DNA from: Bacteroidales bacterium
GTDB lineage: Bacteria > Bacteroidota > Bacteroidia > Bacteroidales > UBA7960
Reading direction: 5' to 3'
DNA: 5,809 nucleotides
NCBI GenBank assembly: GCA_003451785.1
Contig: DMJL01000088.1
Location: 1 to 5,809 of the forward strand
Both the position numbers and the translations under genes were made by a program. Positions within the stretch are counted from its first letter, which is position 1, and each line of letters opens with the position of its first letter. Below are positions 1 through 5,809 of this stretch, in pieces. Below the pieces are notes generated by a model. The model was not told the DNA's origin, ran no database searches, and worked only from the letters and a program-made list of their open reading frames with translations.

Positions 1-44
1 AAAAGATGTAATGCGATACTATAAATGTGATTCACCAAAGTAGA
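1..44 (-). other. Out-of-frame continuation of the CARF-like gene (-1 frame)
   Basis: On the minus strand, the frame one base back from the 93-codon ORF is open from about position 44 to the window edge and reads STLVNHIYSIALHL. Joined after SLPLI it gives a plausible CARF helix. The third frame stops almost at once (CTT TAA), so only the -1 frame can continue. A lost T in the ATT-CTA context (coding strand, near 42-46) would explain it. The stretch is only 14 codons, so this is suggestive, not proven. Confidence 0.35.
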
Positions 45-313
45 ATTAAAGGCAAACTTATGATTGAGGCAAAGGCATCGAAATTGTCAAGAAGGGTTTT
101 TCCATCCTTCCTCGGACTAACAAGCAAATAAGAATTAAGTTCCCGGTTTCGTTTTAGCGAAATACTAACCGGGCTTTCCGGATCGGGTTTTAGAAAGTTT
201 GAGTCAAACCTTTCTTCTTTCTTTGTTTCCAGAATAAAATCAGAAGAGGCAATGGCGGTCCTTTCGAACTGTACATCGCTTGTGCCAAAAGTGATTACTA
301 TAATTAACGACAT
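32..313 (-). CDS. CARF-like protein N-terminus, apparently truncated by a frameshift
   Basis: 93 codons from ATG 311-313 to TGA 32-34. The opening MSLIIVITFGTSDVQ looks like the first strand and GTS-type glycine loop of CARF domains (Csm6/Csx1-like). NSYLLVSPRKDGKTLLDNF (residues 60-78) followed by IISLPLI (84-90) resembles the segment after it in such proteins. A CARF domain normally needs 130 residues or more, so this ORF is too short. The stop comes right after SLPLI, where related proteins continue into a helix. The gene begins 9 bases after the deaminase stop and clearly belongs to the operon. It could be a second cyclic-oligoadenylate effector, a ring nuclease, or a decayed remnant. I cannot assign a family, and no effector domain is visible within the window. 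Confidence 0.6.
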   Translation of the reverse strand: MSLIIVITFGTSDVQFERTAIASSDFILETKKEERFDSNFLKPDPESPVSISLKRNRELNSYLLVSPRKDGKTLLDNFDAFASIISLPLILLW

Positions 314-322
314 GGTTTGGGT

Positions 323-2125
323 TTAATTTTTAATTGAGATCAGGCAAACATCGTAAATTTTCCTGTCGAAGAATTTTAAAAGTTCCATTCTGAAGTCGTG
401 CGAAATAAAAGCGGTTTCGATGGAATTCCTAATGATTGTCAGCACATCCATTCTTGAAATTCCCGGGCATAAATCGGCAAGGATCAAAAGATTTTCGGAA
501 AGGTTAGCGCCCGAAATACCAATATTGTCGGTATTTACAGAAACCAGAATCCCTGCTTCGAGATATTTCTTCAGTGGGTATAAGGCTGAAAAATTGGGCA
601 TTGGAGCAAACCCCTTAATTTGGTAATTTGCATAAGGACACATTTCCACTCCGATTTTTCGTTCAATCACTGTTCGCATAAGGTCAGGTGCTTCAAGTAG
701 GTTGAGGGCATGGCCCAATCTGCGTGCATGCAATGAATAAACTGCCTGCCAAATGCCTTCGGGGTCATCGTTTTCGCCGGCATGTGCTGTAACAGCCAGC
801 CCACAACGGTGTACTGCCTTAAAATCATGCTCATAGTACGAAGCCCGTGTTTCCTTGTTTTCAAACCCGGCAAGGTCAACGCCCACAATCCTGCAAACAC
901 CCTCCCCCTGCTGCATGGCGGTAATGGCCAGAGCCAGGTGTTTGCTTATATCAGATAAGTCGCCCGAAAATTTCCTTGAGGCTATAACCAACAAATTCAC
1001 ATGACAATAAAATTGGTTTTTCTGTTTAGCTTCGGTTATTAATCTGGTAAAAGTGTCATTAATGTCTTGCAGCACAACCCATGCACTCCGGTTTTTGTTT
1101 TTATCAGCATAATTATTGGGCGAACACCTGATTTCGGCATAAGCCACATTGTCGTTTACCAGGCTCTGATAAAGCAATTCTACCTGCCGGATTAAACAAC
1201 CTTTGTCTTTTAGCAGCTTTGATCCATTGGCGTTTCCAAGTTCCATATACTTGTCGAGCGAAATGCTCTTGTGTGAGCGTGGCCACCCTGCAATTTCCTG
1301 CGGGCTAAAGGTTCTGTCAATCAAATCAGGCTCACTGGCAGCACCTCTCACCTGGTCAAGCAAACTGCCCGAGGTGGCAAACCCGCCAAGGTGGCAATGC
1401 AAATCAACTTTTGGCAAATTTTGTATCCATGCACCATCATTGGCTGAAAGTGGTAATTGTAGCCATTGCTGAGCGATGGGCGGCAGAATGGCAAGCGAAG
1501 GAAATGGAAGTTGATTTGACTTTCCTGTATCGGATGCCATTATTTTGACATTCGATAGAATTTCCTCAATGCTTTTACTAATTAATGGTTTAAAATTATC
1601 ACGGGAGCAACCCTCATTTATTGGAAGTATTTTTTTCAACCGCCTTAGTGCTGCCCATCCAGGCTCGTAACCCATTTCAATAAAGTGAATTTGACCTTTT
1701 TGCAGCGCATCGAACATTTCCTCAATATTTCGCGGATTGTTGTCGGCCAAAACATGAAACACACTTTGGGCTCCAAAAAGTGTTGCAGCTTTTTGCAGGC
1801 TTGCCGACATTGATTTTATTCCTCCCGAAAGGCAAACATAGGGCAACTCATTGTCAGGCATTTTGGTCAAATACCATTGCCAAAGCATTTCCTGATAAAA
1901 CTCAAAATCCCTCTCATTCAATATATCGGCCAAGCCATGGCATTTAGTAATTGAAAAGCGAACATTTGGTAAGGAATGAAAAAAATCATTTAACACTACC
2001 GGGTTGAATTTCTCCGAATCGGTAGTAAAAACATGCACCTCTTCAAAACCTTCGGGCACTGCGTGAAATGCTTCAGGAACAACCATGGAGGAATGTCCTG
2101 CGGAACATAGCAAAACTCTTGACAT
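323..2125 (-). CDS. cad1: Cad1-type CARF-adenosine deaminase fusion, ancillary type III effector
   Basis: A 600-residue two-domain protein. The N-terminal CARF domain (about 1-150) opens MSRVLLCSAGHSSMVVPEA and carries the ligand-loop motif CLSGGIKSMSASL (98-110). A linker (about 150-235) is Pro/Leu-rich near its end. The C-terminal adenosine deaminase domain (about 236-600) keeps the zinc ligands His243 and His245 (PKVDLHCHLGG), His448 (TAHAGE) and Asp533 (NTDN), plus catalytic Glu451 and His472 (RLGHA). Published Cad1 proteins are switched on by cyclic oligoadenylate (cA4/cA6) and deaminate ATP to ITP; I infer the same role here, in the slot usually held by Csm6. Two substrate-site positions differ from classical ADA: Gly247 replaces the Asp of HxHLDG, and Asn534 replaces the second Asp of NTDD. 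I chose ATG 2123-2125 because the CARF strand starts there. An upstream in-frame TTG at 2153-2155 would add ten residues and overlap csm5. No signal peptide or membrane segment is seen, so it is probably cytosolic. Confidence 0.93.
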   Translation of the reverse strand: MSRVLLCSAGHSSMVVPEAFHAVPEGFEEVHVFTTDSEKFNPVVLNDFFHSLPNVRFSITKCHGLADILNERDFEFYQEMLWQWYLTKMPDNELPYVCLSGGIKSMSASLQKAATLFGAQSVFHVLADNNPRNIEEMFDALQKGQIHFIEMGYEPGWAALRRLKKILPINEGCSRDNFKPLISKSIEEILSNVKIMASDTGKSNQLPFPSLAILPPIAQQWLQLPLSANDGAWIQNLPKVDLHCHLGGFATSGSLLDQVRGAASEPDLIDRTFSPQEIAGWPRSHKSISLDKYMELGNANGSKLLKDKGCLIRQVELLYQSLVNDNVAYAEIRCSPNNYADKNKNRSAWVVLQDINDTFTRLITEAKQKNQFYCHVNLLVIASRKFSGDLSDISKHLALAITAMQQGEGVCRIVGVDLAGFENKETRASYYEHDFKAVHRCGLAVTAHAGENDDPEGIWQAVYSLHARRLGHALNLLEAPDLMRTVIERKIGVEMCPYANYQIKGFAPMPNFSALYPLKKYLEAGILVSVNTDNIGISGANLSENLLILADLCPGISRMDVLTIIRNSIETAFISHDFRMELLKFFDRKIYDVCLISIKN

Positions 2126-2147
2126 AAACAGAAGTGTATGATTATAC

Positions 2148-3263
2148 CTATTCAAATGAAATTTTTATGAACCCAAAAAGCTGACCCTCCGATGATAGTT
2201 TCCTGGTTTTGGGCCAGATTTCCATATGCGAATATTCACGGCGCTGAACATGTGCCCTTAAATCATTAAAATCGCCATCCGACATTTGGGTTAAATTATC
2301 CATACCCATCCATTGGGTAGTGGTAAACAAATAACCTGATTGCCCGCCTAGCCTAAGTATCATTTCCTTTTCACCTGCATCTTTGCATTTTTGGAGCAAA
2401 TCCTGGTAATCATCAAGCAGATTATCAGCGTCAACAAAATTCTCATCTCCCAGCGTTTGAATATCCTTGCTTATTAAATATTCAGTAATTCCATTTACCA
2501 GATAGCACAAATCAGCTATATCGCCGGTAAGAAATTCCACCTTTTTTTCGGGCCATAATTTCGGATACGCAATTTTATTTTTTTCAAGCAAATGTGTATC
2601 CACAACAATATCGAACTCGCAGGAAACCCTGGCAGGTATGGCTTCCATCAAAAATTGCTGGCCTTCTTTAAATCTCCATCCATGACGGTTTGCGTTTAAA
2701 ATTTTCACTTCAAAAACATCAGAAGTTGTATTTTCAAAATGAGCGTCACGAACTTTAATAAACCGAGTGGATTTTTCATTGGCATTTTCTCCGAATATCT
2801 TTTTCTCAAGATTTGCATCACTCCATTGGCCTCTATGATTTTTCATATCCTGAGATTTGATGGCAGAAGTTAAATCGTCAATCAAAACACTGAAGATTGC
2901 GGTTCTTATTGCACCCTTTATACTGCTTCCCGGAATGGTGAGTCCTTTAAGAGGGCTACGAAAGTGTTCTTTAAGCTGGGTTGAGTTATTATTAACCGAT
3001 TTCAGGTTGCAAATCATTGAACATACTGCTTCAAGATCATTGGTTTTGAAGCCTTTTTGCCTAAGTAGCTCAATGAACGAATTATCGCCTCTGATTATAG
3101 CCGCCGACCAGGCATCAAGCTGTTGTTCTCCCAACAAGTCAAAGATTTTTCTCTCGTCAATTTTTCCCAACTTATCGCCAAACTGCAAAAAATCAATGTT
3201 TTTGTTCAGGGTGGTACCATTGCCGATATGCACCGGGGTTAATGTTGTTAACTTAACTTTCAT
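2148..3263 (-). CDS. csm5: Csm5, RAMP subunit at the crRNA 3' end
   Basis: A 371-residue RAMP of the Cas7 superfamily that caps the 3' end of the Csm3 filament and is tied to crRNA maturation in studied systems. The N-terminus TTLTPVHIGNGTTLN (residues 6-20) is the classic Csm5 opening strand plus glycine loop. It is followed by LTIPGSSIKGAIRTAIF (108-124), the loop shared with Csm3 and other Cas7-like proteins. Near the C-terminus come LRLGGQSGYLFTT (303-315), the G-rich motif, and WPKTRKLSSEGQLFGFIKI (350-368), the usual Csm5 ending. The length is close to the family norm (about 350-400). It starts at ATG 3261-3263, 4 bases after the csm4 TAG. Its own TAG (2148-2150) lies 22 bases before the ATG of the deaminase gene. 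No missing motif or frame disruption is apparent. Confidence 0.95.
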   Translation of the reverse strand: MKVKLTTLTPVHIGNGTTLNKNIDFLQFGDKLGKIDERKIFDLLGEQQLDAWSAAIIRGDNSFIELLRQKGFKTNDLEAVCSMICNLKSVNNNSTQLKEHFRSPLKGLTIPGSSIKGAIRTAIFSVLIDDLTSAIKSQDMKNHRGQWSDANLEKKIFGENANEKSTRFIKVRDAHFENTTSDVFEVKILNANRHGWRFKEGQQFLMEAIPARVSCEFDIVVDTHLLEKNKIAYPKLWPEKKVEFLTGDIADLCYLVNGITEYLISKDIQTLGDENFVDADNLLDDYQDLLQKCKDAGEKEMILRLGGQSGYLFTTTQWMGMDNLTQMSDGDFNDLRAHVQRREYSHMEIWPKTRKLSSEGQLFGFIKISFE

Positions 3264-3267
3264 GTTT

Positions 3268-4299
3268 CTAAATTTTTATAAGTAAACATTTGCCATCCCT
3301 CCATACCGGGTGCATGCGCGTATCGTTCCATGCAGGTGCAACATTTACAAATTGACCATTTAATTCATGATCTGAATGCAAAATGCTTCCCAGGCTAAAC
3401 ATAAACAATGTTTTCTTTCGCAGATGCCTGAAATCTTCAAATTCACTGCCAGCCATATAGCCACCTCTTTTCAGTATATTCCACGAACTTTGCTTCATGT
3501 TGATATTCTGATAATCGGATTCAGATGGAAGAAACAAACCCAAAGAGAGATGTTTACCAGTTGTTTTGCAAATATCAATGGGAAAATCGGTCACATCCAA
3601 CCCAGGCTCAAACTCAAATTGACCATTACCTACGGTTCGGTCTGTACCAATTCCCTGCTCTCCAAGCAACTTCAAGGCAGTAAAAACCTGAAACTCTAAA
3701 TCCGGGTTCGAAAATTCAGCCAAAAAGTACAATCCGCAATTCTCTTCAAAGTTAATCCGATCAATATAGAAAGGTTTGCTCTCCTGCTCCTCCTCGCCAT
3801 GTTTGGGTAATGTAACCCTTTGTTGCACTTCACTTTTATAGAAATTAACCGGGATGCTTTTATTCCCGGCTTTTCTTAAAAAGGTGTCGCGGCTTTTACA
3901 AACAAAAAGACCATCAGAAGTAATAAACTCAGGGTCAATCGGCAATGCCTTATCAATATCAGAAACAAATTTTTCAAAAATGGATTTTTCCAGATATTCA
4001 ATTTTTTTTACTTTTTTTGAAACCAGGTCCTTGTTAAAATTTACCAATTCTATTTCGCGCCTGAGTTGGGGCTTAGGCAAAAAATACTCATCTTTTGCAA
4101 AGGGGAAACATGAAGAAATACGAAAGCCATCAAAAAAGTAACCTGCATCACTCCATTCATTAAAAACTGATAATCCTACCGAATACAGAGCTGACTTAAG
4201 CGAATCGGAGTGGTAAACCAATTCTGACCGGTCAAGTTCTTCCCTACCCCTCCCGAAATGTACCGGTGAAGTAAATCGTAGTTTAATAGCTTTGAGCAT
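3268..4299 (-). CDS. csm4: Csm4, RAMP subunit capping the crRNA 5' end
   Basis: A 343-residue Cas5-like RAMP. In type III-A complexes Csm4 holds the 5' repeat-derived handle of the crRNA and anchors Cas10. Seen in the sequence: an N-terminal RAMP strand and loop LRFTSPVHFGRGREELD (residues 7-23); the early helix SLKSALYSVGL (33-43), common to Csm4; PFAKDEYFLPKP (66-77); and the Gly-rich loop GEQGIGTDRTVGNGQF (213-228), the hallmark GxGTxRxxGxG motif. The C-terminal GGYMAGSEF (279-287) and ending PVWRDGKCLLIKI are also typical. The length is usual (about 300-350). The coding strand has two A-runs (A7 and A8) giving a KKVKKIE stretch near residues 96-101, with the frame intact across them. This gene is among the most AT-rich parts of the window. 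It starts at ATG 4297-4299, 4 bases after csm3, and stops 4 bases before csm5. Confidence 0.95.
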   Translation of the reverse strand: MLKAIKLRFTSPVHFGRGREELDRSELVYHSDSLKSALYSVGLSVFNEWSDAGYFFDGFRISSCFPFAKDEYFLPKPQLRREIELVNFNKDLVSKKVKKIEYLEKSIFEKFVSDIDKALPIDPEFITSDGLFVCKSRDTFLRKAGNKSIPVNFYKSEVQQRVTLPKHGEEEQESKPFYIDRINFEENCGLYFLAEFSNPDLEFQVFTALKLLGEQGIGTDRTVGNGQFEFEPGLDVTDFPIDICKTTGKHLSLGLFLPSESDYQNINMKQSSWNILKRGGYMAGSEFEDFRHLRKKTLFMFSLGSILHSDHELNGQFVNVAPAWNDTRMHPVWRDGKCLLIKI

Positions 4300-4303
4300 A
4301 AGG

Positions 4304-5038
4304 TCAGGTTTTAAGTTTGTTTATCTGATCAACATATTTGTTCGAAATATCAACCGGAGTGGCATTTGCAACACCATAATATTTTTCTGAGCTTTTTTCG
4401 GTAATCTTTTCTATTTCAATTGATATCTGACCATAGCCCCGGCTTCCGCTGCCACCCAAATAATCATCGCGCAAAAGTTCCAATGATTTGAACAGATTGT
4501 TCATTAAAATATCCGCATTATTGTCTTGTTCCCAAATATTCAATACCAAATTCATCCGGAATCTGGCGCCGGCAGGTACGCGTTCAATCTGGCGTGGATT
4601 GGCGGCTGAGGTAATTCGGTCAATAACCACTTCAGTCTTGCCTTCAGTGTATGACATCTCGGTTTTGTCAAGCAGTTCATCCGCGTTTACCAAATTGCAA
4701 TCTCTCACAATCAATCGGGAGGGTTTCTGACTTCTGTTTCCTGTGGCGTTGCCAAACAAATCAGCATCGGGTCCGTCATCGGTGGACACAAAATAAACAT
4801 TGCCGCCCATTGGCCGGTCCATTTCCTTTATGGACCCTTTTGCAACCTGTAATAACGATCGCATTTTGCCTTTCAGTGAACTGCCAGGTATAAAAGGTTG
4901 ATTGGTTAGCGGATTTCGAATAACGCTTTTATCAATACCACCAATTTGCATGGATGAATTGGTGCCTCCGATATGTAGTCCGGTTTTTAATGTTAAAATT
5001 CCGGAGAATTCAATTTTTTTTAAAAGTTTGTTTGCCAT
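4304..5038 (-). CDS. csm3: Csm3, RAMP backbone subunit and target-RNA nuclease
   Basis: A 244-residue RAMP (Cas7-like) protein. Several copies line the crRNA, and each cuts bound target RNA at 6-nt steps. Features seen: N-terminal strand ending LKTGLHIGG (residues 17-25); IGGIDKSVIRNP (32-43), where Asp36 corresponds to the catalytic Asp of characterised Csm3 (Asp33 in the Streptococcus protein); FIPGSSLKGKMRS (49-61), the crRNA-contacting loop; an insertion around residues 70-105 with DLFGN; the EVVIDRITSAANPRQIERVP stretch (136-155); and the glycine-rich C-terminal RAMP motif LGGSGSRGYGQISI (194-207). The length is normal for the family (about 210-250). The usual GIDNPVIR reads GIDKSVIR here, but the catalytic Asp is kept, so target RNA cleavage is expected. 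It starts at ATG 5036-5038, and its TGA stop is 4 bases before the csm4 start. An A8 run occurs near the start (coding LLKKIEF) with the frame intact. Confidence 0.97.
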   Translation of the reverse strand: MANKLLKKIEFSGILTLKTGLHIGGTNSSMQIGGIDKSVIRNPLTNQPFIPGSSLKGKMRSLLQVAKGSIKEMDRPMGGNVYFVSTDDGPDADLFGNATGNRSQKPSRLIVRDCNLVNADELLDKTEMSYTEGKTEVVIDRITSAANPRQIERVPAGARFRMNLVLNIWEQDNNADILMNNLFKSLELLRDDYLGGSGSRGYGQISIEIEKITEKSSEKYYGVANATPVDISNKYVDQINKLKT

Positions 5039-5061
5039 TGTTATTGTTTTTTTGAGGTTTA

Positions 5062-5526
5062 CTATTCTCTTCCACCATGAAACTTATGGTAAGCCAAAAC
5101 TGCTTCCATGATTTCCATCATGTTTTTGTAATTTTTTTCGCCTTCTACCACATTCTCAACATCGATCAATCTATAAACCTCATCAAACAGTTCATAGAAA
5201 TTGCGCATGCCTTTATTGTCGTGCCTTTTTACAGCATAGGCAAGTTTGGGCTTCAAAAGGAAAAATGAAGGCTTCTGATTTTCGAATCCCTTCATTTGAA
5301 TTCTTCTCATTTCACCAAAAAAGTTTCTAATTTGACTAGTTGTCAACCCCCCTATTTTGATTTGCATCCCAAATTTGTCGGCAAATTCGACAGTTTTGTT
5401 GTCTATTTGGGATTTTATCCACTTTTTGAAATCGTAGCTCTTGAGATTCACTGGTTCGTGTTGTGATGCCGTTGGGCGCCCATAATTAGCACCTCGCTGT
5501 TGTTGATTAAAATTTTGGTTTGCCAT
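5062..5526 (-). CDS. csm2: Csm2, small subunit of the type III-A effector complex
   Basis: A 154-residue protein. Csm2 forms the helical inner filament along the crRNA-target duplex, next to the Csm3 backbone. The family signature is clear: LTTSQIRNFFGEMRRIQ (residues 61-77), then LLKPKLAYAVKR (90-101), and the C-terminal helix ending EAVLAYHKFHGG (141-152). All are positions where Csm2 proteins are most alike. The first 25 or so residues are polar and rich in Gln and Asn (MANQNFNQQQRGANYG) and precede the core; they look disordered and make the protein slightly longer than many homologues. The ATG at 5524-5526 is the natural start, because the gene begins 25 bases after the cas10 stop. The leader (TTAAAATTC before ATG) is A/T-rich with no Shine-Dalgarno. 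The gene ends TAG, 23 bases before csm3. Confidence 0.95.
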   Translation of the reverse strand: MANQNFNQQQRGANYGRPTASQHEPVNLKSYDFKKWIKSQIDNKTVEFADKFGMQIKIGGLTTSQIRNFFGEMRRIQMKGFENQKPSFFLLKPKLAYAVKRHDNKGMRNFYELFDEVYRLIDVENVVEGEKNYKNMMEIMEAVLAYHKFHGGRE

Positions 5527-5551
5527 GAATTTTAAGATTTAAAATGAATAA

Positions 5552-5809
5552 TTATCTGTTTTCCATTGCTGCCCATCTTGCAGCAATTGCAAGATATTGA
5601 AGGGCATGATATTTCGTGTTTGTTAACTTTGCATCCGATACTTTTCCGGTAAAAATTTGGTTTACCCAATCTGTAAGGAAATTCTTCACCTCATCACTGG
5701 TTTTTCCTGCTGTGGCCCTTTTAAAATTGTAGGCAGCAAGCCAAACTACCTGATAATTTGTTAGCTTATGCTTGTTTTCGGTTTTGTCGGCTATTTCTTT
5801 TTTTCGCGT
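5552..5809 (-). CDS. cas10: Cas10/Csm1, C-terminal end (partial, 5' end beyond window)
   Basis: Only the last 85 codons are present, open from the right edge to a TAA at 5552-5554. I translated this by hand from the minus strand. The fragment is predicted to be all-helical: a segment around NYQVVWLAAYNF (residues 18-29), a linker, FLTDWVNQIF (44-53), and a closing helix KYHALQYLAIAARWAAMENR (66-85). This matches the small helical C-terminal (D4) domain that ends Csm1, which contacts the Csm2 filament. Whole Csm1 proteins usually run to about 750-850 residues and carry an HD nuclease domain and a GGDD palm that makes cyclic oligoadenylate. Neither lies in the window, so their state cannot be judged. 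The identification rests partly on position: the gene ends 25 bases before csm2, the standard type III-A order. A downstream CARF effector implies the cyclase is probably active (inference). Confidence 0.85.
   Translation of the reverse strand, partial: TRKKEIADKTENKHKLTNYQVVWLAAYNFKRATAGKTSDEVKNFLTDWVNQIFTGKVSDAKLTNTKYHALQYLAIAARWAAMENR

Noticed and set aside
314..322. Possible terminator or promoter between the deaminase and the second CARF-like gene
   Set aside because: The gap is only 9 bases with no hairpin or T-run arrangement. The two genes are almost certainly co-transcribed.
323..2125. Housekeeping adenosine deaminase (purine salvage) that merely sits beside the operon
   Set aside because: It carries an N-terminal CARF domain, lies 22 bases after csm5 on the same strand, and has altered substrate-binding residues, all pointing to a CRISPR effector.
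2857..3285. 142-codon plus-strand open frame opposite csm5
   Set aside because: It lies wholly antisense to csm5, whose RAMP motifs are unmistakable. The translated product is compositionally odd and shows no recognisable motif, so it is a shadow frame.
3998..4020. Long T-runs (T8 and T7; A-runs on the coding strand) inside csm4, a possible slippage or frameshift site
   Set aside because: The csm4 frame continues intact on both sides and conserved motifs follow downstream. The runs encode a Lys-rich KKVKKIE stretch and need no slippage.
1..5809. CRISPR array or direct repeats
   Set aside because: I saw no regularly spaced repeat of 24-40 bases. The window is almost entirely coding on the minus strand.

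Overview
The window holds the distal part of a type III-A (Csm) CRISPR-Cas operon. It is read entirely from the minus strand, so transcription runs from high to low coordinates. In transcription order it contains the C-terminal end of cas10/csm1 (cut by the right edge), csm2, csm3, csm4, csm5, a CARF-adenosine deaminase fusion of the Cad1/CAAD type, and a second small CARF-like gene that breaks off at the left edge. Gaps between genes are 25, 23, 4, 4, 22 and 9 bases. There is no room for an internal terminator, so this is probably one transcript with its promoter outside the window. No CRISPR array, cas6, cas1, cas2, RNA gene, transposon or terminator is visible, and no gene-free stretch exceeds 25 bases.

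The DNA is AT-rich, and none of the six start codons in the window has a clear AGGAGG-type ribosome binding site; A/T-rich leaders precede them. This, together with the protein style, suggests the phylum Bacteroidota (perhaps Bacteroidales or a relative). The taxonomic call is inference only.

How the parts should work together: Cas10, Csm2, Csm3, Csm4 and Csm5 form the crRNA-guided surveillance complex. Csm3 keeps the aspartate that cuts target RNA. On target binding, Cas10 (its GGDD palm lies outside the window) would make cyclic oligoadenylate. That messenger would bind the CARF domain of the fused deaminase and switch on its ADA domain. In published Cad1 proteins the activated enzyme converts ATP to ITP, a nucleotide-directed defence rather than the RNA cleavage of the usual Csm6.

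The deaminase gene is the most interesting part of the window. Its zinc ligands and catalytic residues are intact, but two positions that bind adenosine in classical adenosine deaminase are changed (Asp to Gly in the HxHLDG motif, and the second Asp of NTDD to Asn), which fits a changed substrate. The second point of interest is the last gene: a CARF-like N-terminus that stops after 93 residues, while the -1 frame stays open and reads plausibly on to the window edge. This suggests a frameshift, either a real lesion or a sequence error, in a second cyclic-oligoadenylate-responsive protein.
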